Shown here in pieces: positions 7,846-16,665 of a stretch of DNA of 64,000 bases (positions are counted from its first letter, which is position 1; the number at the start of each line of letters is the position of its first letter). A program made the position numbers and the translations under genes. The stretch lies in assembly GCF_047971665.1 (NCBI RefSeq), contig NZ_JBKEAA010000011.1, forward strand, positions 1 through 64,000, written 5' to 3'. The notes under the pieces are model-generated. The model was not told the origin of the DNA, did no database searches, and saw only the letters and a list, made by a program, of their open reading frames with translations. Origin of the DNA: Castellaniella sp047971665 (GTDB lineage: Bacteria > Pseudomonadota > Gammaproteobacteria > Burkholderiales > Burkholderiaceae_B).

Positions 7846-10314
7846 GTGATCAAGCACATCGTCAAGCGTGATGGACGCATCGAACCCTATATTCCCAGCA
7901 AACTCAACGGTTGGGGACGATGGGCCGCCGCCAATCTGGGCCAGAAAGTCGACTGGAGCAGCATCGTCCTGCAAGCCGTCAGCACCATGCCCGAAAAGGT
8001 CTCCACCGCCGACCTGCAGGAAAAACTGATCCAGAATTGCCTCGACAAGGACACCTGGTCCTACTACCTGATGGCGGGCCGGCTGTACGCATCCCACCTG
8101 CACAAGATCATCCATGGCCCCAGCATCCCCGGCGTCAAGGCGCTGCACGACCGCATGGTGGCCGACGGGGTGATGGTGCGCATGAACTACACCGACGCCG
8201 AATACGCCGAAATCGAGTCCTTCATCGACCACGAGCAGGACTACGACACACCGCATTTCTCGCTGCACTACATCCGCAAGAAATACAGCCTGCAGAACCG
8301 CGTCACCCGACAGGAATACGAGACACAGCAGTTCGTCTACATGCGCATGGCCATGGCCCTGTCCGAAAACGAACCCGCCGAGCGCCGGATCGACCTGGTG
8401 CGTCGCTTCTACACCGAATTCTCCGCCAAGCGGATCTCCGCCCCCACGCCCAATTACGTGAATCTGGGCACCAAACTGCGCGGCTTCGCCTCGTGCTGCC
8501 TGTACGTGGTGGACGACAACGAATCCTCCCTGGCCATCGGCGACCACATCGCCTACCGCATGACGGCGGCCTCGGCCGGGATCGGCAGCCACCTGATCAC
8601 CCGCAGCAAGGGCGACCCGGTGCGCGGCGGCCTGATCCAGCACCAGGGCAAACTGCCCTATCTGGCCTCTCTGGGCAAGGCGGTACATGCCAACATGCAG
8701 GCCGGGCGCGGCGGCGCCTGCACCACCTACTACTCCGGCTTCGATCCCGAAGCCGAGGTCATCGCCTATCTGCGCAACCCGCGCAGCACCGAGGATCGCA
8801 AGAACCGCGACCTGCATTACGCGCTGGTCACCAACAAGCTCTTCGCCGAAAAAGTCGCCCGCAACGAGGAGGCCTTCTCGTTCAACGTGCGGACCGCCCC
8901 CGAGCTCACCCGGCTGTTCTTCGGCCCCGACTCGGCGGCCTTCAAGCGTGAATACGAGCGCCTGGAAAAAGACCCGTCCTTCAAAAAAGAACACTTCAGG
9001 CCGCGCGACCTGATCCTGACCTCGCTGAACGAGGCGCTCGAGACCGGCGTGGCCTATCTCGCCAACATCGACGAGATGAACCGCCATACGCCGTTCAAGG
9101 AACCCATCCATTCCAGCAACCTGTGCCTGGAGATCAGCGAGCCCAACCGTCCCTATCAGGACATGCAGGACCTCTATTCCGACACCGAGGTCGGCCAGAT
9201 CATCGTCGAGCTGGATAACGGGACGACGCGCACCTTCAATTTCAACGCCGCGCTGACCGTCGCGGTCGCCGACTCCACGCTGCCGCGCATCATCTTCGCC
9301 GGCGAGCTCAAGGCGGGCGACGACATCCTGTCCGACGCACCGGATCAGGGCGGCCGGGTCGTGCGCGTCCTCGAAACCCACGAGGAGCCCGAGATCGCGC
9401 TGTGCTCCCTGGGGGCCATCGCCTACGACGCCATCGCCGAGGACGACGACGAGACCTACCAGGAGGCCATGTACCTGACGTTGAAGATGATCGATTACTG
9501 CATCCTCAACTCGCACTACGTGCTGCCCCACGTGGCCGTGACCGCCAAGGCCCGCATGAATGCCGGTGTGGGCCTGATGGGAGTGGCCACCCACATGGCC
9601 CGCAAAGGCCTGCGCTACGACACCGACGAGGGCCGCGAGGAGCTGCATCGCATCGCCGAGCGCCACATGTATCACGCCATCCGCGCCTCCCTGCGCATCA
9701 GCAAGGAACGCGGCGTCGCGCCCTGGATGCACAAGACCCGCTGGCCCGACGGCTGGCTGCCGATCGACACCTACAATCGCAACGTCGACGAACTGGGTGA
9801 TTTCCATAACCGTTACGACTGGGAAGCCCTGCGCACCGAAATCATGCAGAACGGCGGCATCGGCCATTCCTGCCTCGTCGCGTACATGCCGGGCGAGTCC
9901 TCCTCCAAGGCGCTGGGCAAACCCAATTCGCTCTACCCCGTGCGCGACATCACGCTGAACAAGACCGACGGCTCGGTGACGATCCGCTGGGCCGCGCCCG
10001 ACAGCGACAATCCGGCCTACTTCTACCAGTCGGCCTGGGACATCACCGAAGTCGACATGATCAAGGCCTATGCGGTCTTCCAGAAATTCACCGACCAGGG
10101 GATCTCCGCCGACCTGTGGCGCCGGATCAAGGACGACGACAAGGTCTCCAGCCGGGAACTGCTCACCCACTACTTCACCATGGTGAAGTACGGCATGAAG
10201 ACCCGCTACTACTACAACTCGAACGTGGCCTCGGACAAGACGCTGGACAACGCCGGCAGCATCCACGACAACGTCGTGGAAGAAAAAATCGTCTGCGAAA
10301 GCTGCACGATGTAG
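7846..10314 (+). CDS. nrdA: Ribonucleoside-diphosphate reductase, class I, large (alpha) subunit
   Basis: 822 residues from a GTG start with GAGGA 9 bases upstream; this start places an ATP-cone (IVKRDGRIEPY) at the very N-terminus. It reduces ribonucleotides together with NrdB. Key residues are redox cysteine C217 or C218 (ASCCLYV), the radical-site motif NLCLE with C427, the second redox cysteine C520 (IALCSLG), the radical-transfer tyrosines in RYYYN (788-790) and the C-terminal shuttle pair C817/C820 (VCESCTM). Unusually, 93 residues separate C427 from C520, against 23 in E. coli NrdA, so about 70 extra residues sit there. The sequence resembles phage-type or divergent class Ia enzymes more than E. 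coli NrdA. First gene of nrdA-nrdB-nrdH. Confidence 0.93.
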   Translation: MIKHIVKRDGRIEPYIPSKLNGWGRWAAANLGQKVDWSSIVLQAVSTMPEKVSTADLQEKLIQNCLDKDTWSYYLMAGRLYASHLHKIIHGPSIPGVKALHDRMVADGVMVRMNYTDAEYAEIESFIDHEQDYDTPHFSLHYIRKKYSLQNRVTRQEYETQQFVYMRMAMALSENEPAERRIDLVRRFYTEFSAKRISAPTPNYVNLGTKLRGFASCCLYVVDDNESSLAIGDHIAYRMTAASAGIGSHLITRSKGDPVRGGLIQHQGKLPYLASLGKAVHANMQAGRGGACTTYYSGFDPEAEVIAYLRNPRSTEDRKNRDLHYALVTNKLFAEKVARNEEAFSFNVRTAPELTRLFFGPDSAAFKREYERLEKDPSFKKEHFRPRDLILTSLNEALETGVAYLANIDEMNRHTPFKEPIHSSNLCLEISEPNRPYQDMQDLYSDTEVGQIIVELDNGTTRTFNFNAALTVAVADSTLPRIIFAGELKAGDDILSDAPDQGGRVVRVLETHEEPEIALCSLGAIAYDAIAEDDDETYQEAMYLTLKMIDYCILNSHYVLPHVAVTAKARMNAGVGLMGVATHMARKGLRYDTDEGREELHRIAERHMYHAIRASLRISKERGVAPWMHKTRWPDGWLPIDTYNRNVDELGDFHNRYDWEALRTEIMQNGGIGHSCLVAYMPGESSSKALGKPNSLYPVRDITLNKTDGSVTIRWAAPDSDNPAYFYQSAWDITEVDMIKAYAVFQKFTDQGISADLWRRIKDDDKVSSRELLTHYFTMVKYGMKTRYYYNSNVASDKTLDNAGSIHDNVVEEKIVCESCTM

Positions 10315-10340
10315 GCCCCGATTACCTGAATCCCCCTCGC

Positions 10341-10360
10341 CCCCGGCCCCTGTGCCGGGG
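10341..10360 (+). other. Intercistronic hairpin between nrdA and nrdB
   Basis: CCCCGGC and GCCGGGG form a 7-bp GC stem with a 6-base loop in the 78-base gap. There is no T-run, so it is more likely an mRNA-stability or translation-tuning element than a terminator. No good Shine-Dalgarno is visible before nrdB. Confidence 0.4.
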
Positions 10361-10392
10361 TCTCCGACCGCCTCCCTGGCACGATCTGAAAA

Positions 10393-11511
10393 ATGACCCA
10401 ACAAACCCTGCCCTCCAAGATCTTCAACACCGAGAAAACCGACTATTCCTTCCCGGAAATCATCCTGGGTCAGGATCTGGGCCTGTTCGACACGATCAAC
10501 AAGTTCTACCCCGAAATCTGGAAGCTCTACAAGACGCTCAAGAACCAGGATTGGGACGAGAACGAATTCGACTATTCCACCTGCAACGTGCAGTTCAAGA
10601 CCTGCGACCGTCACACCTACGACATGATGGTCAAGACCCTGGCCTGGCAATGGGAGGCCGACAGCGTCGCATCGCGCTCCATTGCCGCCGTGCTGGCCCC
10701 CGTCTGCACCAGCAGCGAGGCCTGGTCGGGCTGGGTGGAAATCACCAAGAACGAGATCGTCCACGCCGCGACCTATTCCGAGATCGTCCGCAACAGCTTC
10801 GACAACCCGGATGACATCCTCAACGAGATCCTCTCGGTCAAAGAGGCCATCAGCCGCCTGCGCGTCGTCAGCGGCGTCTTCAACCAGGCGTTCGAAGTCA
10901 GCTACGACTATGCCCGTGGCCAACGCGAGAACGATCAGGAGACCTACAACGCCATCTACCTGTTCATCGTCGCGATCCTGTGCATGGAACGCATCCAGTT
11001 CCTGGCCTCGTTCGCCGTGACCTTCGGCATTTGCGACGGCACGGGCCTGTTCCAGCCCATCGGCAAGGCGGTCCAGAAGATCGCCCAGGACGAGTTCGAG
11101 GTCCATGTCCAATACGGCAAGGAAATCCTGCGCGCGATGTTCAAGACCGAGCGCGGCCGCACCGCCTTTGAACAATGCCGCGAGAAAATCGTCCAGATCC
11201 TCGACGAGGTCACCGCCAGCGAGATCGAATGGACCGACTACGCCTTTTCCGAAGGCCGCGAACTGACCGGCGTGACCTGCCAGATGATGAAGGACTGGGT
11301 CCATTTCAGCGCCACCGACGTGGCCCGGTTCTTCAGCGTCGAGAACCAGGTGGCCTTTCCGATCATCACCGAGAACCCGCTGAAATACATGGAAAGCTGG
11401 CTGAACATGAGCAAGGTCCAGGCCTCCAACCAGGAAGAAGACACCGCGCAGTACAAGGTCGGCGTGATGCGACGCGACGACGAGAACGAAGTCTTCGACG
11501 TGGATTTCTGA
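10393..11511 (+). CDS. nrdB: Ribonucleoside-diphosphate reductase, class I, small (beta) subunit
   Basis: 372 residues, ferritin-like radical-generating subunit. Candidate metal ligands and radical residues can be matched to E. coli R2: D90 (WEADS), E121 and H124 (NEIVHAATYS), radical Tyr Y128 and E199 (CMERIQF). The last ligand helix is unusual: E. coli has E-x-x-H, but here the motif is DEFEVH (233-238), so Glu and His are separated by four (E234-H238) or two (E236-H238). The tail DENEVFDVDF is acidic and suits docking to the large subunit. Lies 78 bases after nrdA and 56 bases before nrdH. Confidence 0.92.
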   Translation: MTQQTLPSKIFNTEKTDYSFPEIILGQDLGLFDTINKFYPEIWKLYKTLKNQDWDENEFDYSTCNVQFKTCDRHTYDMMVKTLAWQWEADSVASRSIAAVLAPVCTSSEAWSGWVEITKNEIVHAATYSEIVRNSFDNPDDILNEILSVKEAISRLRVVSGVFNQAFEVSYDYARGQRENDQETYNAIYLFIVAILCMERIQFLASFAVTFGICDGTGLFQPIGKAVQKIAQDEFEVHVQYGKEILRAMFKTERGRTAFEQCREKIVQILDEVTASEIEWTDYAFSEGRELTGVTCQMMKDWVHFSATDVARFFSVENQVAFPIITENPLKYMESWLNMSKVQASNQEEDTAQYKVGVMRRDDENEVFDVDF

Positions 11512-11567
11512 GTCCGTCTTTCCTGCCGTTCCCCGATCAAACACCTTCCCGCAAAAAAGGATCCGAC

Positions 11568-11798
11568 ATGGCCATCACTGTCTATTCGAAGCCCAACTGC
11601 CCGCAATGCGACCTCACCAAGCGCGACATGGATATCCTGGGCATCAAGTACCAAACCGTGGATCTGACCCAGAGCCAGGATCAGCTCGAACGCCTGATCA
11701 GTCTCGGTCACCGCAGCGCTCCCGTGGTCGAGACGGCCCGGGAGACCTGGTCGGGCTACGACCAGGAAAAAATCAAGGGACTGGTGTCCTACGCCTGA
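11568..11798 (+). CDS. nrdH: Glutaredoxin-like NrdH redoxin
   Basis: 76 residues, thioredoxin fold. The CPQC active site (residues 11-14), the APVVET cis-proline loop and the closing WSGYDQEKI match NrdH, the thioredoxin-reductase-dependent electron donor for ribonucleotide reductase. An AAAAAAGGA ribosome site lies 7 bases before the ATG. NrdH normally accompanies class Ib nrdHIEF operons. Here it follows a class Ia-like pair, with no nrdI present. Convergent with phnX, seven bases apart. Confidence 0.85.
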   Translation: MAITVYSKPNCPQCDLTKRDMDILGIKYQTVDLTQSQDQLERLISLGHRSAPVVETARETWSGYDQEKIKGLVSYA

Positions 11799-11805
11799 GC
11801 GCAGT

Positions 11806-12645
11806 TCAGGGGCGCTCGCCCCGCGCCCGCCGCGCCTCGATGCGATCGAGGGCGGCCGGCAAATCGGCCACCGTGCGAATCACTTCGTGCGCACCAACGC
11901 CGCGCAGCTTGTCCTCGGCCGGACGGCAGCAGGCCTGCTGCTCATCCGGCGTCAGCGCAACCCACGCCTCCCAGCTCAGGCCCACCTCGTTGCCCGACGC
12001 CGACAGGCCCACGGTCCACATGCCGGCGGACAGGCCCTCGGTGATCCCGGGCGTCGTGTCATCGACCTTGACGCAGGCGGCCACATCGCAGCTGGCCAGT
12101 TCGATCATGTTGGCCAGGGCCATCCAGGGACCGGGCCGACCGCCGGCCTTCAGATCATCGGAAGCAATCACGCAATCCGGCGCATAACCGGCCTCTGCGG
12201 CCATCGGCACCACCGCATCCATCACCACGCGCGGATAGCCTGAGCAGGAGCCGATGCGGATACCGCGCGCGCGCAGATTTTCCACGGCTTGCAGCGCGCC
12301 CGGGATCAGCGCCGAATACCTGCCCACGCGTTCCACCTGCAGCGGCATGAAATTCTGGTACACCGCATCCACGTCCTCACGGCTCATGTCGCGCCCATGG
12401 CGCTCGCACCAGCGCGCGGCGATCTCCGGCGTCCGGCCCAGCGCCTGGATGTGATCCCATTTGGCCAGCCCCATGGGGCCGCGCGCCTCGTCGAGCGTGA
12501 TTGCCACGCCCGCCTCGGCAAAGACATCGACCATGACCTGCGTCGGCGCGAAGGAGCCGAAATCGACAATGGTGCCGGCCCAGTCGAAGATGACCGTATC
12601 GATGGCGCTGCCGGACTGGCGGGAAGGGAATGAAATGGTGTTCAT
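11806..12645 (-). CDS. phnX: Phosphonoacetaldehyde hydrolase (phosphonatase)
   Basis: 279 residues, HAD superfamily. Cleaves the C-P bond of phosphonoacetaldehyde to acetaldehyde and phosphate. The nucleophile motif is FDWAGT (D21, A23) and the Schiff-base lysine is K62 in the cap motif MGLAKWDHI. The later GSCSGYPR and KVDDTTPGI motifs complete the HAD site. The start at 12645 is just before FPSRQSGSAIDTVIFD; longer frames add unrelated sequence. Last gene of the 2-aminoethylphosphonate operon, after an 79-base gap holding a hairpin. Confidence 0.94.
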   Translation of the reverse strand: MNTISFPSRQSGSAIDTVIFDWAGTIVDFGSFAPTQVMVDVFAEAGVAITLDEARGPMGLAKWDHIQALGRTPEIAARWCERHGRDMSREDVDAVYQNFMPLQVERVGRYSALIPGALQAVENLRARGIRIGSCSGYPRVVMDAVVPMAAEAGYAPDCVIASDDLKAGGRPGPWMALANMIELASCDVAACVKVDDTTPGITEGLSAGMWTVGLSASGNEVGLSWEAWVALTPDEQQACCRPAEDKLRGVGAHEVIRTVADLPAALDRIEARRARGERP

Positions 12646-12686
12646 GGGACGTCTCTCGCGCGAGTTGATGAGTCGGTTCCAACACG

Positions 12687-12706
12687 GTTGAGACACGGGT
12701 CTCAAC
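12687..12706 (-). other. Hairpin between phnW and phnX
   Basis: GTTGAGAC and GTCTCAAC form a perfect 8-bp stem with a 4-base loop in the gap between phnW and phnX. No T-run follows. Possible mRNA processing or stability element, or a protein-binding palindrome. Confidence 0.4.
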
Positions 12707-12724
12707 ACAAAAGGGCAGGATCGA

Positions 12725-13843
12725 TCAAACCTGAAGGGCCGGTTCCTCCCGCCAGACATGCTCGGCCAGCGCCGCCCGGACCGCGCCGACCGCCTGCCCG
12801 ATTTCGGCCTGATCGATGGCGCCGATGCAGCCGACCCGGAACGTTTCGATCTCCGTCAGCTTGCCGGGGTACAGGATGAAACCCCGGGCGCGCACCCTTT
12901 CATAGAACAGCCTGAAGTCATAATCCGGATGGTCCGGCGCATACCAGGTCACGATGATGGGCGCCTGCCGATCCGCAGGCAGGAAACGGCGCAGCCCCAG
13001 TCCCTCGAGGCCGGCGCACAACAGGCGGCAGTTGGCCTCGTAGCGGGCCAATCGGGCGGACTGGCCGCCCTCGGCAAAATACTGGTCCAGGGCAGCGCCG
13101 AATGCAGCGACCACATGCGTCGGCGGCGTGAAACGCCACTGGCCGGTCGCCCGCAGATACTGATGCTGATCGAACAGATCCAGCGCCAGGGAATGGCCAT
13201 TGCCTTCGGCCTCGTCCAGCACCTCGGTCCGGGCGATGACGAACCCCACGCCCGGCACGCCTTCCAGGCACTTGTTGCTCGAGGCAATCAGCGCATCGTA
13301 GGGCACTTTGCGCGCATCCAGCGGCAGCGCGCCGAAAGCGCTCATCGCGTCCACGATCAGACGCCGGCCCGCGCGGGCCACCACGGCAGCAATATCGGCG
13401 ACCGGATTGAGAATGCCGGTGCTGGTTTCGCACTGGATCACACCGACATGCGTGATGGCCGGATCGGCTTGCAGCAGGGCGTCCACGGCGGAGGGGTCCG
13501 GCGCGACGTCATCGGGCGTTTCCAGCACCGCCACGCGGCGGCCGATCGCGCCCGCGATCCGGGCCATGCGCTTGCCGTAGGCGCCATTGATCAGCACCAG
13601 CAGCTTGCCCCCGCGCGGCACCAGCGTGCCGATTGCAGCCTCGACCGCGAATGTGCCCGAGCCTTGCAGAGGCACGCAGACATGGCGTTCATCGGCGCCC
13701 GCGATCCGCAACAGCTGCTGGCAGATCCGGGCGGTCAGCGCCTTGAACTCACCATCCCATGAACCCCAGTCGTTCAACATGGCGGTCTTGGTGGCCAGAC
13801 TGGTGGTCAGCGGGCCGGGCGTCAGCAAAATGGGTTCTCTCAT
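12725..13843 (-). CDS. phnW: 2-Aminoethylphosphonate--pyruvate transaminase
   Basis: 372 residues, PLP-dependent class V aminotransferase. Converts 2-aminoethylphosphonate and pyruvate to phosphonoacetaldehyde and alanine. Family landmarks: LLTPGPLTTS at the N-terminus, QGSGTFAVEA for phosphate binding, VDAMSAFGALP, and the PLP lysine K191 in ASSNKCLEG. Its product feeds PhnX, encoded next. It follows the permease gene by 28 bases on the same strand. Confidence 0.95.
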   Translation of the reverse strand: MREPILLTPGPLTTSLATKTAMLNDWGSWDGEFKALTARICQQLLRIAGADERHVCVPLQGSGTFAVEAAIGTLVPRGGKLLVLINGAYGKRMARIAGAIGRRVAVLETPDDVAPDPSAVDALLQADPAITHVGVIQCETSTGILNPVADIAAVVARAGRRLIVDAMSAFGALPLDARKVPYDALIASSNKCLEGVPGVGFVIARTEVLDEAEGNGHSLALDLFDQHQYLRATGQWRFTPPTHVVAAFGAALDQYFAEGGQSARLARYEANCRLLCAGLEGLGLRRFLPADRQAPIIVTWYAPDHPDYDFRLFYERVRARGFILYPGKLTEIETFRVGCIGAIDQAEIGQAVGAVRAALAEHVWREEPALQV

Positions 13844-13871
13844 GAAAGAAAAGGCTCCGTCGAAATCAAGG

Positions 13872-15557
13872 TCAGGTCTGCCGCCAGCGCTGGGTGCGCT
13901 GCGCCAGCCATCGCGACAACAGGGTGAACAGCAGACAGACGCACGCCGAAGTCGTCACGATCAGCGTCGCCATCGCGGCGGCCGCCGCCGTGTCGCCGGC
14001 ATCGTCCATGTTGAGCACGGTCACCGAGGCCAGCACCGTGTCCGGGGTATAGAGAAAGATCACGGCGGACACCGTGGTCATGGCGGCCACGAACAGGAAC
14101 CGGGCGATCTCCAGAATGGCCGGCAGGCACACCGGCGCCGTCACGCGCCGCAGCGTGGTCCAGAACGGGACCTTCAGCGAGGCTGCCACGGCCTCGAATT
14201 CCCGGTCCATTTGCCGCAACGCCGTCGTCGCCGTCAGATGCGCCGTGGTGTAGAAATGCATGACCGTACACAGCACCAGGAGGGTCATCGTCCCGTACAG
14301 CGGCAACCAGTGGTTGCCGTTGAAAAAAAACACATACCCCAGACCCAGTACCAGGCCGGGGACCGCCATGGGCAGCATCGCCAGCAACCGGATCAGCGTC
14401 CGGGCCATCCCGGAGCCAGCCAGTTTTTCCTGCAGCCAGGCGCCGATGAACACCAGCGCCGTGCCGGCCAGCATGGTGAGCGCGGCCAAGCGCAGGCTGT
14501 TCCACCAGGCCAGCCAGCCACCTCCGTCCATATTGTCGAAATCGAAATGGGCCAGCGTGGGCGCCAACCGGTAAGGCCACAGCTGAATGAAGGCAGCAGC
14601 CACCGCCATGCCCAGAATCAGCGTCAGGCAGGCGCCGACGAGCCCGCAGAACAACAGGCCGGCGCCACATGCCCAGCGCGAGCCCGAGGGTTGCAGCGGC
14701 CGGGCCCGGGCGGTCAACAGCGCCTGCTGCTGCCGCTGCAAGCGGTGATCGACCACAAAGCTGAATACCGCCGGCAGCAACAGCAGCAACCCGATCACCG
14801 CGCCCCGGGGGAAATTCTGCTGCCCCACCACCTGCTTGTAGGCCTCGACGGCCAGCACCGGAAACTGGCCGCCGATCACTTTGGGCACCCCGAAATCGGT
14901 GATCGTCAGTGTGAACACGACCAGAGAGGACGACACCAGGCCGTGCCGCACCGCAGGCAGCGTCACCGTGAACCACCGCCGCAGCCGTCCCGCGCCCAGC
15001 GCGTTGGCAGCTTCATAGAGACGCCCATCGGCCAGGGACAGCGCGGTGACCAGGATCATCAGCGCATGCGGAAAGGTGTAGAACACCTCGCCCATCACGA
15101 TTCCGGGCAGGCCGTAAATCCCGCCCTCGGGAAACCAGTGCTTGAACACCCCCTGGTTGCCGAACAGATAGATCAGGGAAATACCCGGCAACAGCGAGGG
15201 CGCCAACAGGGGAATCAACGCGAAGAGCCGGAACAGCGGCTTGCCGGGCATCCGGGTGCGGGTCAACGAGGCGGCAAAGCCGAAGGCCAGCGGCACCGTG
15301 AGGGCGGTCGTGACCGCCGCCACCGCGACACTGTTGCCCACCAGCGTCAGAAAACCGGGTGCCGAGGCAATCGCGGCAAAATGCCCCAGACTGGAACCGC
15401 CCCTGTCAGGCGCCGCCAGCGCCTGCCCCAGGATGGCGGCCAGCGGCAACCCCAGAAAGACCAGCAGCAGCGCCACAACGCCCCAGGCCAGCCCTCCTGC
15501 CAGCCGCTGGGCGGCATCCCGTGGCAGCGGCTGGCAATAGGCAATCACGAAACTCAT
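13872..15557 (-). CDS. 2-Aminoethylphosphonate ABC transporter permease (two fused permease domains)
   Basis: 561-residue inner-membrane protein with two binding-protein-dependent permease domains in one chain (roughly 50-270 and 310-550), each with about six hydrophobic helices and an EAA-type loop. This is the fused arrangement known for 2-aminoethylphosphonate and Fe(III)-type importers, replacing separate PhnU and PhnV. It overlaps the upstream ATPase gene by 4 bases (ATGA), indicating translational coupling. The substrate is inferred from the phnW/phnX neighbours. Confidence 0.9.
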   Translation of the reverse strand: MSFVIAYCQPLPRDAAQRLAGGLAWGVVALLLVFLGLPLAAILGQALAAPDRGGSSLGHFAAIASAPGFLTLVGNSVAVAAVTTALTVPLAFGFAASLTRTRMPGKPLFRLFALIPLLAPSLLPGISLIYLFGNQGVFKHWFPEGGIYGLPGIVMGEVFYTFPHALMILVTALSLADGRLYEAANALGAGRLRRWFTVTLPAVRHGLVSSSLVVFTLTITDFGVPKVIGGQFPVLAVEAYKQVVGQQNFPRGAVIGLLLLLPAVFSFVVDHRLQRQQQALLTARARPLQPSGSRWACGAGLLFCGLVGACLTLILGMAVAAAFIQLWPYRLAPTLAHFDFDNMDGGGWLAWWNSLRLAALTMLAGTALVFIGAWLQEKLAGSGMARTLIRLLAMLPMAVPGLVLGLGYVFFFNGNHWLPLYGTMTLLVLCTVMHFYTTAHLTATTALRQMDREFEAVAASLKVPFWTTLRRVTAPVCLPAILEIARFLFVAAMTTVSAVIFLYTPDTVLASVTVLNMDDAGDTAAAAAMATLIVTTSACVCLLFTLLSRWLAQRTQRWRQT

Positions 15558-16660
15558 GCCGCTGCCGCCGTGAACATGCGCATGCGGTCCGCCGGCAATG
15601 TGACGGGCACCAGCCGCCCGGGTTCCAGCCGCAACCGCGCCAGTTCATCCTGCGAAATGTCCGCCAGCAACGGCAGATCGCCCCACAGCGGCACGGTCAG
15701 GCTGACGCGGCAGAACCCGCCCAGATGTTCGATCTTGCCCGGCCGCGCCAGCGCGGTGTTCGGACCGCCGCACCAGGTCGGGTGCAAGCGGACATCCTCG
15801 GGACGCAGAAAAACCCGCCCTGTGACGCCGGGCGCCGGCAGCGCCTGCGCCATGGACAGCGTGGCGCGATCCACGGCGATCTCGCCACGGCGGCGCACCA
15901 TCGCCTCGAACCAGTTGGCCCGGCCAATGAAATCGGCGACGAAGGCCGTGCGCGGCTGACCGTAGATCTCGCCGGGCGTGCCGACCTGTTCGATCCGGCC
16001 CCGGCTCATCACCACCACCCGGTCCGCCATGGCGAGCGCCTCTTCCTGGTCGTGGGTCACCATGACCGTCGTCACACCCAGGCGCGCCTGGAGGTCTTTG
16101 ATTTCGCGGCGCAGGTGCTCGCGCACCCGGGCGTCCAGGGCCGACAACGGCTCATCGAGCAGCAGCAGACCCGGGTTGGTTGCCAGCGCCCGGGCCAGCG
16201 CCACCCGCTGCTGCTGTCCGCCGGACAACTGGGCCGGGAATTTGCGCTCGATGCCGTCCAGGCCGACCAGCGCCAGCAGATCAGCGGCCCGTCGCATTTT
16301 CTGCTCGCGGCGGCCCCTCAGTCCATAAGCAATATTGTCAGCCACGGACAGATTCGGGAACAACGCATAGTTCTGGAATACGATGCCATAGTCGCGCCGC
16401 ATGGCCGGCAACCGCGTCACATCGCGCCCCCGCATCAGGACCCGGCCGCCGCTGGCGGCCTCTAGCCCCGCGACCAGCCGCAGCAACGTCGTCTTGCCGC
16501 AGCCCGAAGGGCCGAGCAGGCAGACGAATTCCCCCTGCGCAACCGTCAGATCGACCTGCGACAGCGCCGTGAAATCGCCATACCGCTTGTGCAGGCCGCT
16601 CACGGTCAGGGCCGGCTCCCGCGCGGCATCAGGCCGCGACGTTTCCATGACAGTGCTCAC
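15554..16660 (-). CDS. 2-Aminoethylphosphonate ABC transporter ATP-binding protein
   Basis: About 368 residues. Nucleotide-binding domain with Walker A GPSGCGKTT, Q-loop FQNYALF, signature LSGGQQQR, Walker B LLLLDEP and H-loop VTHDQ, followed by a TOBE-like C-terminal domain (FLRPEDVRL). The start is placed at the GTG at 16660 because AGG lies 8 bases upstream and it falls 5 bases after the binding-protein stop. An ATG 12 bases further in is the alternative. Operates with the fused permease and the binding protein. Confidence 0.9.
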   Translation of the reverse strand: MSTVMETSRPDAAREPALTVSGLHKRYGDFTALSQVDLTVAQGEFVCLLGPSGCGKTTLLRLVAGLEAASGGRVLMRGRDVTRLPAMRRDYGIVFQNYALFPNLSVADNIAYGLRGRREQKMRRAADLLALVGLDGIERKFPAQLSGGQQQRVALARALATNPGLLLLDEPLSALDARVREHLRREIKDLQARLGVTTVMVTHDQEEALAMADRVVVMSRGRIEQVGTPGEIYGQPRTAFVADFIGRANWFEAMVRRRGEIAVDRATLSMAQALPAPGVTGRVFLRPEDVRLHPTWCGGPNTALARPGKIEHLGGFCRVSLTVPLWGDLPLLADISQDELARLRLEPGRLVPVTLPADRMRMFTAAAA

Positions 16661-16665
16661 GGCGG

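Noticed and set aside
9180..9370. The extra segment in NrdA as an intein
   Set aside because: No splice-junction Cys/Ser at the start, no His-Asn at the end, and only about 70 residues long, which is too short for an intein.
7513..11544. A 1343-codon open frame on the minus strand opposite nrdA-nrdB
   Set aside because: Composition is the Val/Asp/Gly/His-rich pattern of an antisense frame in GC-rich DNA, it has no domain, and the plus strand carries clear NrdA and NrdB.
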